The notes: generated from the sequence alone by a model not told the origin. DNA of 64,000 nucleotides from Capra hircus (GCF_001704415.2 NC_030808.1:83484594-83548593); one strand, 5' to 3'. Counted from the first letter of the stretch, positions 1-11,685 are shown. Program-made: numbers and translations.

Positions 1-322
1 GATCCAATCAGTCCATCCTAAAGGAAATCAGTCCTGAATATTTATTGGAAGGACTGATGCTGAAGCTGAAACTGTAATACTTTGGCCACCTGATGTGAAG
101 AACTGACTCATGTGAAAACACCCTGATGCTGGGAAAGATTGAGAGCAGGAGGAGAAGGGACGACAGAAGATGAGATGATTGGATGGCATTACCACGTCAA
201 TGTACATGAGTTCGAGTAAATTCTGGGAGTTGGTAATGAACAGGAAGGCCTGGCATACTGCAGTTCATGGGGTCGCAAAGATCGGACACAACTGAGCAAC
301 TGACCTGAAGTGAACTGAAGCT
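1..322 (+). mobile_element. BovB LINE 3' end, truncated by window start
   Basis: Matches the 3' terminal part of BovB: the coding remnant for 'RRSNQSILKEISPEC..LEGLMLKLKLQYFG', then the GGRRRRGRQ-coding stretch, then the typical tail ending in ctgaactgaag-like repeats. The reading frame is broken by changes such as the early stop after 'atgtgaagaactga'. The 5' side lies outside the window. Confidence 0.9.
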
Positions 323-325
323 AAG

Positions 326-1813
326 GCTCTTTGATAATGTATGCTTCATATGTGGAAGAGCAAAACTTGAACTCTGGCAACATTGCTCCCACGTCCTTGC
401 CTTTAACTTCACTGCTGTACTTAACAGAGTTAAGGGGAAGTGGTTCTCAGTCATGGGTATTGCCAATCAGTATATGCATTTCTAGCTTCCTGTTACTATG
501 CCTAGAATCATTCAGGTTACAGAGATCCTGCAGAGAATGAGGAGCCCAATGAGTTGTCCATCGTTATAAAATAGGTTCAGCAGTCATACAACCTGGGGCA
601 GCTATCTGTGCACTTCACTACAGATTTCAATGTACATGTTTAGAAAACCCACAGAAAGATCAAGGGGCTTCCAGTTGGCTCAAAGAGGCTTGGGAGGGCC
701 TGTGGAGGCAAGACAGTCAACCTCCATCAAGTCTGCCACACATAAGCATCCGGGTGGTATTGGTAACATTAGGTGGATGACATTTTGGCCACCGGACCTA
801 GAAATGCTCATATCCTGTTGGGTTAATTGCATGTATCCTGTGAGTTTCCCAAAGGGACTGTATATACAAGGGTGGTGACAAGTAAGAACGTAAAGTACCA
901 CTTAATTACTAGTCTTGTAGTCATCACCCCCAGGGCAGCCTTCTGGTAAAACTGGATTAGAAAGCTACAAATCTAACTAGGGCTTCTCCTCCCCAAATCC
1001 CAATCTTAGTGCCAAATGACTGTGGAGGTTGAAGACGGCTATTTCCCAGGCGTCTTAGTGCCCTGTGGGAAGGAGAGGAGGGAGAGAGAATGATTGAGAG
1101 GTAAGAGTAAGAGCAAGCCTGCCTAATTTCCTCCAGACTCAGCAGATTCTTCACACAGTCATCCTGTCCACTAATAAATGCAATTGCATCAGTTCTGGAA
1201 TGCAACTGTTAGGTCATTAGGTTAGCAACAATTTCTATCCTCTTACGTAATCATAGTGTGTTTAAATGGTAAGATTTTAGTATTTTTCAAATTTTCTATT
1301 AGTAATCACTAATTAATTACCTGTATAATGGAAAGAATACACTCAGTAGAGTGTGGTACCTAGAATTCAATCTTCCAATCCAAGAACAACATCAAGTGCA
1401 ATGTTATACATTGCAAATGAAAATGCTAAAGCATCAGTGTATAAACAGAATCCATGAAGCTTAGAATAGTTAAGGAAGACTTCATGAAGAAAACAACTTT
1501 TTAACTGGGCCTTAAAAATGGGAATGATGGAAAGTATCATTTTTACCACATTACCTTGATTGATTGGTTGCTGTTTGATGTTTTCTGTGGTGTTGGGTAT
1601 GACTTTTTTCTCTTTGGATCAAGTGCCTGGGATCAAAGACTCTCTTTTCCATCTCATCTTCACCTCCAATTTCATCTACTATTTTGAAAATCACTGTAGC
1701 AGCTCAATTAAGCTTTGTTAATCAACTGCATCAGCATGATCCAAGTCAGGGTAAGTGCTCTGAGTTATTAGCCAACTAGCCAAATTAATGGCAGGTTTCC
1801 TTTATCTCTCTAG
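326..1813. other. MCF2L2 intron, no gene seen
   Basis: Intronic sequence upstream of the first visible MCF2L2 exon. No recognisable exon, RNA gene or young repeat. The short open frames here have no family resemblance and no splice-site support. Confidence 0.6.
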
Positions 1814-1905
1814 TTCCTCAACAGAAAACATCTGAGGAACCTTATGCAGAGACAGATTTAAACTCAGAGGAAAAGGAAGATAATGAGACTAAATCTGAAG
1901 TCAAG
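1814..1905 (+). CDS. MCF2L2: MCF2L2 coding exon (acidic linker before DH domain)
   Basis: A 92-nt internal exon of MCF2L2, a Dbl-family guanine-nucleotide exchange factor for Rho GTPases. It follows a pyrimidine-rich acceptor (tttatctctctag) and ends at a strong donor (aag|gtaaga). The first two bases finish a codon, then 30 codons are open (PQQKTSEEPY..., rich in Glu, Asp and Lys), ending in phase 0. The next exon, 16987-17072, opens in the matching phase. The peptide is a charged, probably unstructured linker of the kind lying between the spectrin-like region and the DH domain in this family. Identity rests mainly on the in-phase chain leading to the recognisable DH exons downstream and on the antisense B3GNT5 in the large intron, an arrangement known for MCF2L2 in human. 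Exact residue numbers cannot be given from this window. Confidence 0.8.
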
Positions 1906-1962
1906 GTAAGATCACCTTTCCTTTACTGATAGAAATTTCTGACATGTATAAAAGTGCTGCCA

Positions 1963-2150
1963 TCAGTCAGTCAGTTCAGTCACTCAGCTGTGTCCCCATG
2001 ACACAACTCTTTGCGACCCCATGAATCGCAGCATGCCAGGCCTCCCTGTCCATCACCAACTCCCGGAGTTCACTCAGACTCATGTCCATTGAGTCAGTGA
2101 TGGCATCCAGCCATCTCATCCTCTGTCATCCCCTTTTACCTGCTGCCATA
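1963..2150 (-). mobile_element. BovB LINE 3' end fragment
   Basis: Reads from the cagttcagtc-type BovB tail through the conserved 'gccaggcctccctgtccatcaccaactcccggag' segment (complement of the BovB 3' end). It stops near the 'cccctt' tract, so it is a short, 5'-truncated copy lying just downstream of the MCF2L2 exon donor. Confidence 0.9.
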
Positions 2151-2332
2151 ATTATCAATAAACCAATAAATTGTGTTTCCCTATTTTATATGTATCATCA
2201 CCCCCAGAAGATGTGCCCATAAAGGCACATAGCACAGTCTAGGGCTCCTAAGAGATGAGCTTTGTAGAATTTCTTCCTTTTCTTAATTGCAACTAAAAAT
2301 GAAAAGCTGTTTGGTCGTACATAACATGCTTG

Positions 2333-2540
2333 GGGCTTCCCAGGTTCTTTACCACTAGTGCAGGAGACAGAAGAGACATGGGTTTGATCCCTGGGTCAGG
2401 AAGATCCCCTGGAGGAGGGCATAACAACCCACACCCGCATTCTTGCCTAGAGAATCCCATGGATAGAAGAGCCTGATGGGCTACAGTCTATAAGGTTGCA
2501 AAGAGTCAGTCACGGCTAAAGCAACTTAGCATAGCACATA
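2333..2540 (+). mobile_element. Bov-tA SINE
   Basis: tRNA-derived head (gggcttcccaggtt... with a box-B-like gggtttgatccctgg) joined to a Bov-A body (gaagatcccctggag..., gggctacagtct..., aagagtcagtcacgg). Diverged, with several changes from younger copies in this window. Confidence 0.88.
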
Positions 2541-2680
2541 CAGCATAATGTATATGATTGTTGGTAGATAATGTTTTATTGAAGAAAAAATCATTTTATT
2601 CATTCCTATAATCTGACTTCATATTTTAAATTGGTAGAACAGTGTATGCATATAAAAGAACATGACAAAATTGCATACAG

Positions 2681-2682
<2 letters not shown>

Positions 2683-2716
<34 letters not shown>
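2683..2716. repeat. (AC)n microsatellite
   Basis: About 16 uninterrupted AC dinucleotides, ending in atatag. A typical polymorphic dinucleotide repeat. Confidence 0.95.
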
Positions 2717-2719
<3 letters not shown>

Positions 2720-2914
2720 GCTGATGAACTCTGAATAAGCACTGTGGCTTGTGCCAGTCATTTGCTTGTTTTTAATACTATACTCTAGTTGTGTGAGATG
2801 TTAACATTTGAGGAGGTTGGGGAAAGAATTCATGGGACTTACCTATACATGTATTTGTAAACTCATGTGAATCTACAATTATTTCAAAATAAAAGTTTTT
2901 TTTTTTTTTTAAAG

Positions 2915-3090
2915 CATAAGCTTTGGAATCTGGCAGACCTAGTTTAAGCAATATAACCTCTCTATACCTCAGTTTCTCATCTGTAAAACTGGTAATAACA
3001 ACAGCTACCTCCTGAAACTGTTTCGAACATCAATAGAAAATCTGAAAACGGCCAAGCACTTTATAATTGTAAAGTAACGCTATATTCAAA
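2915..3090 (+). repeat. MIR SINE
   Basis: Diverged MIR: 'aagctttggaatctggcagacctag', the core 'cctctctatacctcagtttctcatctgtaaaactgg', then 'aagcactttataattg'. A T16 tract lies just upstream (about 2897-2912). Confidence 0.75.
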
Positions 3091-3565
3091 AAACCAAGCA
3101 AAATGAATTATGAATAAATATCGCTGTTTAGCAACCCCAGCACAGGTCCCCTTTCCTCTGCCTCACTGAAAAATTAAATATCTGGCTGACTGAATGGTTC
3201 TGAAGCAGAAGCCAGTAGACTGTGGGCTCAAATGTACTTCACCAATAGTTCATATTCATCATCAGCTCCTAATGTGTCCAAATCTAGGTTCCCCCAACAG
3301 AGAATCCACTGACCATTAAGGAGTCAGGCAGAAAGCAAGTCACAGGCTTTTCTTCCTAGAGGCAGAAACAATGTGGGAACTAGTTCCCAGCAGACTTTTC
3401 TTAGAAAGTTGCATTCTTCTGTGTTTGTTCAGCCATCCTTCTGTATTCCAGGCAGACGAGGGCACTGTTATTGCTGTTTTAGCGCCCCTGATAGTTGTAG
3501 GTATTACATCACCATGTCTTCCAGCGTTAGGAAACAGTTTGCAACTTCATACAGTCTTGTAAAAA

Positions 3566-3925
3566 ATTTTTTTGTCGATGTCTTTGTCTGGTTTTGGTAT
3601 CAGGGTAATGGTGGCTTCATAGAATAACTTTGGGAATGTTTCCTCCTCTTCAGCCTTTTGGAAAAGTTTGAGAATGATCAGTGTAAGTTCTTATTTGTAT
3701 GTGTGGTAGAATTCCCCAGTAAAGCCCTCTGGTCCTGGACTTTTGTTTGCAAGGAGTTTTGATCATTATTATTATTATTATGGATTCTATCTCACTTTCA
3801 GTGATCAATCTGCTCAGATTATCTATTTCTTCTTGATTCAGTTTTAGTGGGCTGTATGTTTCTAAAAGCTTGTCAATTTCCTCTAGGTTGTCCAATTTGT
3901 TGGCATATAATTATTCATAGTATCA
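3566..3925 (-). mobile_element. L1 ORF2 fragment (5'/3' truncated)
   Basis: On the minus strand this encodes an L1 ORF2 segment just before the reverse transcriptase core: 'MDNLEEIDKLLETYSPLKLNQEEIDNLSRLI...' (open at 3650-3895), followed by the L1-typical GP.G.T.EFY-like stretch in a disrupted frame. An old L1 piece with no ORF1 or 3' UTR here. Confidence 0.85.
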
Positions 3926-4254
3926 TACAGTCTTGGTCAGACATTTTCTGAAATGGGCAGATGTAATTAAACTTCAACTGACTTAACATTCATGAAGTCT
4001 GTGAAATCATTAAGTTATATAAAAAGGGTTTAACTGTGATCACCTTCAAAACTGAGCATCAATCTAGTCTTTTCTGTACCCTGGTCTCCAGAGAATGTCA
4101 TCTTTGAAGGTGAGGTCTGTGTCAAGTGCACCAGAGCCCAGATTGGGTACCTGAACTCATATGTCATTGCATTGACTCACAATGTGATTTCAACTCATTT
4201 TATATCTCTGTGACTTACTTTGCCTATCTTTAGACAGCATATTTATGACCTGCA

Positions 4255-4332
4255 CACTTTTTTGTTATTTCTTTTTAATTGAAGGATAATTGGTTTCTAC
4301 CAAACATAAACATGAATCAGCCATAGGTTTAC
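4255..4332 (-). mobile_element. Ruminant L1 3'-end fragment
   Basis: Contains 'tttttaattgaaggataattgg' and 'aaacatgaatcagccatagg', which resemble the reverse complement of the 3' UTR of ruminant L1 (cctccaattaaaa side). Short and diverged. Confidence 0.5.
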
Positions 4333-6189
4333 CATACTTTATAAAGATGCCATGGGAGTTGTCAGTATGTAAAGGTTCTCATATATAAGAATTCAAATTA
4401 GAGTAAATTATTTCAATAATTGTAAACAATATGAGTGCTATTGTTTTATTTGTTGTAAAAGAAAAATAAAAGGAAATATTGTCAGTAAAATAAAGCACCT
4501 TTCCTCAGGGAAAACCTCAAAGTATTTAAGGCCAAAGGTTTCTATAAGCTATATTTATCATTTACCCTGATATTACATACTGGTAAAAATAAACAGTGCA
4601 GGAACAGAGGTGGCTATAGACAGAGGCCGACAGGGTTGGAAAATGTTGAGTAGGATTCAGAAAACTCTAACCAACAAACCTCTGATTTATTCCTTCTTCT
4701 GCTGTGCTGTTTGTTTAACTCAGGCTCCAAGCCCATCCTGCTAAGATGCTTGCTCCCACTGGGTTTAGGCAGATCACCAACAGCAGAGGTCCTCCTGAGC
4801 AGACACAGGTACAGGCTATCGCCATCCTTCTGCACTTGTGTTGCTTTTTCCCTTGCTGTTGCCTTGTTTAGGCATTTAATGAAGGGCTTTTCTTACAAGA
4901 ACTTATATGTTAACAGTCAAGGTAGAAAAGCAAGCAGAATAGGAACAGAGGCTGCCAAACTTCCTCATTTTGGAGAACAGTGGCATGTCAGACTTTTGCT
5001 TATAAAGCCTACGGCTATGAGAAGAGTAAGCAGAATCCAGTCATGAACAATATAAGTAGGAAGATAGGAGATTTGTGCACTAAAGCCCCAAATCCTGGAC
5101 CTAGAAATCAATTTAGAATCAGTGAATGCAATTAGTGTTTCCCATGGTGAGTGGTATAACCAGGAAAATGATCATTCTAAAATATGTAAGAAAACTAGTA
5201 AGAAAAAAGGTAAATTAGAAAAGAAGGTTTAGATGCATGCCTGGATTGTTCAAAACAGGGACAAGGAGGTTGAATGACACCAAGAACAATCACTGATGCT
5301 TGTGTTTTATGGCCACTGTCCAAAGCAGATGACCAGGATAGGAGGACACACATCTGCCTCCAGGTAACAATTCCGACATCTTTTAAGCCTTAGGCCAGGA
5401 ACTCAAAGATGAAATGAAGCCACAGCCAGTCTAGGAGAGTGAATCATAAGGTTGTGATAAATGTTCCTCCTTGCCCTCAAGAGGAAATACTCATGGGGTG
5501 GGGTGGGGGGGGGGGAGCTTTAAACCCAAATCATTCATGATTGCTAATGGAATCACTGATACTACCTGCAGGTAAGATCATGATACAATTTTATCATCAT
5601 CAGAGAATTCATTCCCAAAAAAGGTGTCTCCTGTTCTGTGGCAGGAGGATCTCTGCCAGTTCACAAGAACTTGACAAGCTCAACTTGAGGAGGCAGCTGA
5701 GACTCATGGGGCAGTCCGGCAGCTGTGAAGGCATGCGCTTGGCCCCCTGACACTGTTTCTGGGAAATCCACAGTGGAGTCATTTGCTATGGCTGCTGGCA
5801 GTAGTGAAGTGTCTACTTTCCGTCCTTCATGTCACCAGTTGGAAGTTGAAAGCATGACTCACCAAGGCTGCTTTCCCTGGGCTGTGCATATCGCTGCCTC
5901 TTTGAAGCTGTAAGGAAGCCAAAGGCTGATGAGAGTTTCTTTTTCTTGAATGCCAACCCTCAGGAAAAAGGAAGCGCTGTTGGCTGTGAGCACCATCAAG
6001 AGTGTTTCTGGGCACCTATTAAAATAGCAAGGACTTTCAGGCTTCTGAGCAAACAGGCTCCTTCATAAAATTTTTTTAAAAGCATAAAAAGCCAAGGTAG
6101 AAAGAAAACTGAGGTGAGGGAATGGTTGCTACCCTGGCTGAGGGCCAGACATTTTGCTGGGTCCTATGTATACCTGACTTCATCACTAG
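4333..6189. other. MCF2L2 intron, no gene seen
   Basis: Apparently unique intronic sequence. The open frame at 4711-5046 lacks splice or family support. A G-rich tract lies at 5495-5515. Nothing else recognised. Confidence 0.5.
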
Positions 6190-6335
6190 TCCTCAATTTG
6201 TGAGGAAGGTGACCCCTCCTTTGTTTTATCTGTGATGCTGTTGAGACTCTGAGGAACTAAGTGAGTTTCCCCAGGGCTCACACATCCAGTAAATGATTGA
6301 ATTGGAATCTGAAATTAGCAGTTTACCTAATTCTT
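6190..6335 (-). repeat. MIR SINE
   Basis: Contains the complement-orientation MIR core: 'tgttgagactctgaggaactaagtgagtttccccagggctcacac', then 'cagtaaatgattgaattggaatctgaaa'. Diverged. Confidence 0.65.
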
Positions 6336-6404
6336 GCATTTACTTTTTTATCTAATTTAACCTATCTACGTTATAACTTACTTAATCTACCTAACTAGCA
6401 ATTT

Positions 6405-6548
6405 ACTTAACCTTTCATCTTCTAACTTTCCTCTTCTGCAAAATGCAGATAAATAAAGTGACCTCCAAGTGGCAGATTATATGAGTAATACATAGAAAGC
6501 ACCTAGCATGATGCCTGGCATACAGAAGATTCTTAGTAATGTTAGTTT
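6405..6548 (+). repeat. MIR SINE fragment
   Basis: 'cctcttctgcaaaatgcagataaataaagtgacct', 'atagaaagcacctagcatgatgcctggcatacagaagattc' follow the MIR 3' half in order. Confidence 0.65.
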
Positions 6549-6929
6549 CCCATTTAATCCTATATTTATTTATAAACATAATAAACATAGAATAATCTGT
6601 GTAAGAGATGAAAAGAAGCTAAAAGAAGGTCAGATTCAGGTCTTAAATAGCTTCTCCTAATTTTGAATATGTATCTTTTTGCCAAATAATAACAGATCAT
6701 GGCCAAATTCAGTTAATTGCTTTCTCATTCTTCTGAATCCCAGAATCTTTCATTTACCTGTATCTCACCAAGAGAACTATGTGTACTATAAGCACATTTC
6801 ACTGTTCACTTTCTGTGATGTTTTGAAGTCTGATCATTCTTAGAGATAATAAGAAATTCAAAGAATCCACCAAATCTTGAGCTCCCCAGCCAAGCTCTCT
6901 GATCAGTTTCTAGAATGAAGATTCTTAAG

Positions 6930-7078
6930 GTTTCCTATGTACTACAACCCTGAGAAGCTTATTCACAAAAGATTCTCAGGCTCCAGCCACAGAGATGCTA
7001 ATTCAGGAGGTCTGGGGTAGGGCCCAGGAATCTGAATTTTTAACTTGTGCATACAGTGACTAGAATGCAGGTGGTATA
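6930..7078 (+). mobile_element. MER5A-like DNA transposon (hAT-Charlie)
   Basis: Order of motifs fits MER5A: 'agcttattcacaaaagattctcaggctccagcc', 'gagatgctaattcaggaggtctggggtagggcccaggaatctg', 'tttttaacttgtgca'. A non-autonomous, ancient mammalian element. Orientation is uncertain because the family is near-palindromic. Confidence 0.55.
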
Positions 7079-7562
7079 AGGACTGCACTTGGTCACATGG
7101 GGCTAGAGGCTATATGTGTAGATATAGATAAGGAAGAAATTATTCAGATAAAGAAGAAATTATTAAGGTAAATATGGGTCTCATAGGCTAATACAGGGTC
7201 CAGAAGGTAGGAGAGTGAGGAAGTGACTATATTCATCTATGAGAATGTATTTTTCACTGAAGGAACTACATGAAAAAAAAAGAATAACAGTAAGACCACT
7301 GTTGGCTTTGCTCTTTGACCAATACAAAGTTGACCTGACTAAAATATTTGATGTGTCCAATTTCAGTGGCTTATTCAGCTCAATTTAATAAATATCAAAG
7401 CTATTGCTATGAGTCACATAAGGGAAACAATTCTAACATGGGACCTAAACTCAAGAAACTTATAAGTTTCAGGGGAGAAACAACCTATTTCTAATAATTT
7501 ATGATACAAAGCAGAATGACATACCTCTGGTAAAAGGAATATCATGTATTTGAAGGCAGAAG

Positions 7563-7662
7563 TTTGAGTAAGCTCCAGAAGTTGGTGATGGACAGGGAAG
7601 CCCGGCATGATGGGTTTACAAAGAGTCGGACACGACTGAGCAACTGAACTGAACTGAGAAGG
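7563..7662 (+). mobile_element. BovB 3' terminal fragment
   Basis: About 100 bp of BovB 3' end: 'agtttgagtaagctccagaagttggtgatggacagggaagcc' and 'agagtcggacacgactgagcaactgaactgaactgag'. A strongly 5'-truncated insertion. Confidence 0.88.
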
Positions 7663-7904
7663 CAGAAGAGGGGACAGTTCATAGCAAGTATGTTGGGAAT
7701 GTTTTATCAAAGAAGGTGGCATTTGAGCTTTAAAGAATAAATACAGAGTGCCAGTCTGGATTCCTGGTGTTATATAGCAGTTTCCCACTAGCTAGCTATT
7801 TTATACATGGTAGTGTATATAGGTCAGTGCTACTCTCTCAGTTTGTCCATATTCTCCCTCTGGTGCTCTGTGACAACCTAGAAGGGTATCAAGAGGGAGG
7901 GGAT

Positions 7905-8030
7905 AGATACTTATGGCTGATTTCCATTATCAGACACATATAGATGCTTATAGCTGATTTCTATTGTTATACGGCTGAAACCAACACAACACTGTAAAGC
8001 ATGTATCCTCCAACTGAAAATTTTAAAGAA
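7905..8030 (+). mobile_element. Ruminant L1 3'-end fragment
   Basis: 'atggctgatttc', 'aaaccaacacaacactgtaaagc', 'tatcctccaactgaaaattttaaagaa' match the end of a ruminant L1 3' UTR with its A-rich tail. The tail is the target of the next insertion. Confidence 0.6.
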
Positions 8031-8050
8031 AGAATAAATGCAACTTTGAA

Positions 8051-8380
8051 CATGATGCAATTGAAGGCACCGAGGTGAAAAGGCTACAAGCTGTGCAATT
8101 CCAACTCTAGGACGTTCTTGAAAAGGCAGAACCCATGCAGACAGCAAAAGATCAGTGGTTGCCAGTGGTTAGTGGAGAGGAGGGATAAATAGGCAGAGTA
8201 CAGAGGAATTTTAGGGCAGAAAAGTACTTTATGACCTGTCAGTGCAGGTTCTTGTTTGCAGCAAGTATACCCTCTGGGGAGGTGACGGTGGGGGCTGGGG
8301 ACAAGGGATCTCTGCCTTCCATTCACTTTTGCATGGAACCTAAAACTGCTTTGAAAAATAAAACCTATTTTTAAAAAAAA
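8051..8380 (+). mobile_element. 5'-truncated L1 3' end with target-site duplication
   Basis: A 330-bp block ends in aataaaacctatttttaaaaaaaa and looks like an L1 3' UTR ('gatcagtggttgccagtgg', 'cctaaaactgctttgaaaaataaa'). It is flanked by a perfect 20-bp direct repeat: 8031-8050 and 8381-8400 (begins agaataaatg, ends actttgaa). This is the signature of target-primed reverse transcription. Confidence 0.8.
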
Positions 8381-8934
8381 AGAATAAATGCAACTTTGAA
8401 AGGTAGATAAGACAGGGAAGGTCAGTCCTGGATGGGGAAGGAGTAAAGCCTCAGAAATCTGAAGGGAGCACAACTACTATGGGAATAGTCCAAGAAAACT
8501 GGAAAGGTAGACCAAAGACAGGTTGCTTAAGGCTTTGGTTGAAGGTTTTTGCCAACAAGGGCACCTGTGTATTGGCAAGACATCGATACAGCAATGGAGA
8601 GTAAATTAGATGAAGATAGGCAGGCTGACCACCTGCCAGCAGTTGTCACAGTCTAGCTGAGATTTCGATGTTGACAGCCTACTAATGGCAGTGGCAAAAA
8701 AAGAAGGTGGACAGAGCTCATACCCATTAGTCCAGATGTTCTGCTGCACCCTCCCCACCAGCAATACTCTAGACTGTTCAAGAAAGTTTGATGAATGAAG
8801 GACTAGATCAAGGCAGAGAAATAAGAGGATAGATTTAATGGGGAAGGAAAGGAAAATATTGACGAGCCCTTCAAGTTTTTCATCTTAGATCCCTCAGGAG
8901 ATGAATTTGTTAGCCAACATAGAGCACTCAGCTC

Positions 8935-9982
8935 AGTTCAGTTCAGTCGCTCAGTCATGTCTGACTCTTTGCCACCCCATGAACCGCAGCACGCCAGGCC
9001 TCCCTGTCCATCACCAACTCCCAGAGTTCACCCAAACTCATGTCCATTGAGTCAGTGATGCCATCCAAACATCTCATCCTCTGTCATCCCCTTCTCTTCC
9101 TGCCCCCAATCCCTCCCAGCATCAGGGTCTTTTCAAATAAGTCAGCTCTTCACATCAGGTGGCCAAAGTATTGGGGTTTCAGCTTCAACATCAGTCCTTC
9201 CAATGAACACTCAGGACTGATCTCCTTTTGGATGGACTGGTTGGATCTCCTTGTAGTCCAAGGGACTCTCAAGAGTCTTCTCCAACACCACAGTTCAAAA
9301 GCATCAATTCTTCTGTGCTCAGCCTTCTTCATAGACCACCTCTCACATCCATACATAACTACTGGAAAAACCATAGCCTTGACTAGACGGACCTTTGTTG
9401 GCAAAGTAATGTCTCTGCTTTTGAATATGCTGTCTAGGTTGGTCATAACTTTCCTTCCAAGGAGTAAGCGTCTTTTAATTTCATGGCTGCAATCACCATC
9501 TGCAGTGATTTTGAAGCCCCCCAAAATAAAGTCTGCCACTGTTTCCACTGTTTCCCTATTTCCCATGAAGTGATGGGACCAGATGCCATGATCTTCGTTT
9601 TCTGAATGTTGAGCTTTAAGCCAACTTTTTCACTCTCCTCTTTCATTTTCATCAAGAGGCTCTTTAGTTCTTCTTCACTTTCTGTCATAAGGGTGGTGAC
9701 ATCTGCATATCTAAGGTTATTGATATTTCTCCCGGCAATCTTGATTCCAGCTTGTGCTTCTTCCAGCCCAGCGTTTCTCATGATGTACTCTGCATATAAG
9801 TTAAATAAGCAGGGTGACAATATACAGCCTTGATGTACTCCTTTTCCTATTTGGAACCAGTCTGTTGTTCCATGTCCAGTTCTAACTGTTGCTTCCTGAC
9901 CTGCATATTGGTTTCTCAAGAGGCAGGTCAGGTGGTCTGGTATTCCCATCTCTCTCAGAATTTTCCACAGTTTATTGTGATT
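8935..9982 (-). mobile_element. BovB LINE, reverse transcriptase C-terminal part
   Basis: About 1.05 kb of BovB. On the minus strand it encodes 'MGIPDHLTCLLRNQYAGQEATVRTGHGTTDW...GKGVHQGCILSPCLFNLYAEYIMRNAG' (frame open 9443-9949), then, after a frame change, the segment 'KITADGDCSHEIKRR...AEHRRIDAFELWCWRRLL' (9150-9566). The RT active site reads YADV instead of YADD, so even an intact copy would be inactive. The copy is 5'-truncated at about 9982, where the tail of another BovB begins. Confidence 0.95.
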
Positions 9983-10474
9983 TCAGTTCAGTTCAGTTCA
10001 GTCACTCAGTCGTGTCCTACTCTTTGCGACCCCATGAATTGAAGCACACCAGGCCTCCCTGTCCATCACCAACTCCCGGAGTTCACTCAAACTCACGTCC
10101 ATCGAGTCAGTGATGCCATCCAAACATCTCATCCTCTGTCGTCCCCTTCTCCTCCTGCCCCCAATCCCTCCCAGCATCAGGGTCTTTTCCAATGAGTCAA
10201 CTCTTTGCATGAGGTAGCCAAAGTACTGGAGTTTCAGCTTTAGCATCATTCCTTACAAAGAACACCCAAGAGTGATCTCCTTTAGAATGGACTGGTTGGA
10301 TCTCCTTGCAGTCCATGGGATTCTCAAGAGTCTTCTCCAACACCACAGTTCAAAAGCATCAATTCTTCAGTGCTCAGCTTTCTTCACAGTCCAACTCTCA
10401 CATCCATACATGACTACTGGAAAAACTATAGCCTTGACTAGACGGACATTTGTTGGCAAAGAATTGTTACGCTA
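9983..10474 (-). mobile_element. Second BovB LINE copy, head to tail
   Basis: Starts (minus-strand 3' end) with the four-fold ttcag tail and runs through the BovB 3' region to 'gacggacatttgttggcaaag', then stops. Same orientation as the copy at 8935-9982 and directly abutting it. Confidence 0.93.
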
Positions 10475-10475
10475 A

Positions 10476-11685
10476 CATTTATGCATTAAAGTTAAAATCA
10501 CATGAAATCAAACAGCCTGAGAAAATTTGGGATGTATGGGCAACTTCCTTTCAGTGTCCTGGGCTTACTTATTTCCTTCACATTTTCTTGTTGGGGAATG
10601 GCAGAAAGGTATCCTGTGACATATTCCTTACTTTCTGATATTTTTAACAGAACTATAGACCTGCATATCATTGGTAAAACAATGTTTGCAGTTTTTTGAG
10701 AAGACATTTCCTTCCATAAACAAATATAAGTAATGTTTAGATACTAGTGCAACCTATGAAAGGCAATTTAACCAGTAAGAACAGTGAACTAATTACTAAC
10801 AATTCTAGCTGGGAAATTCAAGATCTTAGATACAAGAGACCCTAGAAAAATTTGTAAAGTTTGCATCTGGGACCCATTTCCTTATCTTTCTCTAGTTGTT
10901 TCCTCTTTCCACAAAGCTTCTGGACCACTAATGCCTGTCTCCTCAAGCTTGTTCTTCCCCTTCAAAGGGCTTCAGTCTGTAAAATGTTCTAAAGCCTTCC
11001 TCTTCTGCCTCCTCTCTTCTCCCCTCCCTCTCGGAAGCTTCCTCCCAATACAGCTGGTCTGGACCAGAGGTGAGAGAAATCTGAATGAGCTAGTTCACAC
11101 CAATGCATGGCTGAACGACTGGCAGTCCCTTACCCCTTCTGCGAATACTTGGCATCTTTTAAAAGGGACTGAGTGTCCCTTTTATCCAAAGGAATTTTTA
11201 GACTGTGGCTTCTTCAGTGAAGTGTAGGAAAAAGTGTGCTGGAAAAATGTCTGGGAGAGGGAGCAAATAGGCTGGAACAGCTGGCTAGGGATTCCCTGGA
11301 AGGATAGGTTCTCTAATTGGTTCCTGTTCAGAAGTCCTTCCTATTCTCCACATTAGAACCCACTGAACCTCAAAAATCAGTGGGGTGGCGTTTCCCCTTT
11401 CCTGGTAGTTCCAGCAATGGAGAGGGCAGGCTATTTCCTCCCAAGCTGATATTTTTCACTCTGAGAAATACAGAGTGAAGGTCATCCTAGACTGAGGCTG
11501 GAGGTTTCCTTTCCTTCCTGCTCTCCTCCTCTAAGCCATGCCAATCTATTTTATTCAGAGGTTCTTACTTTCCATACCTCTTTTGCTTTTTTGGGTTTTC
11601 ATTATTAACTTACAGTGCCAGAAGAGGCTTAACCTTAAAGACTTCTTGTAATGATCACTCTTCATACTTTAAATAAATAGGGTAG
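10476..11685. other. MCF2L2 intron, no gene seen
   Basis: No recognisable exon or repeat. The open frame at 10931-11227 has no family resemblance and no phase-compatible splice sites that I could identify. Confidence 0.5.

Noticed and set aside
9040..9573. 177-codon plus-strand open frame
   Set aside because: It is the antisense of the BovB reverse transcriptase region. The same shadow frame recurs in the other BovB copies (46978-47346, 49900-50157).
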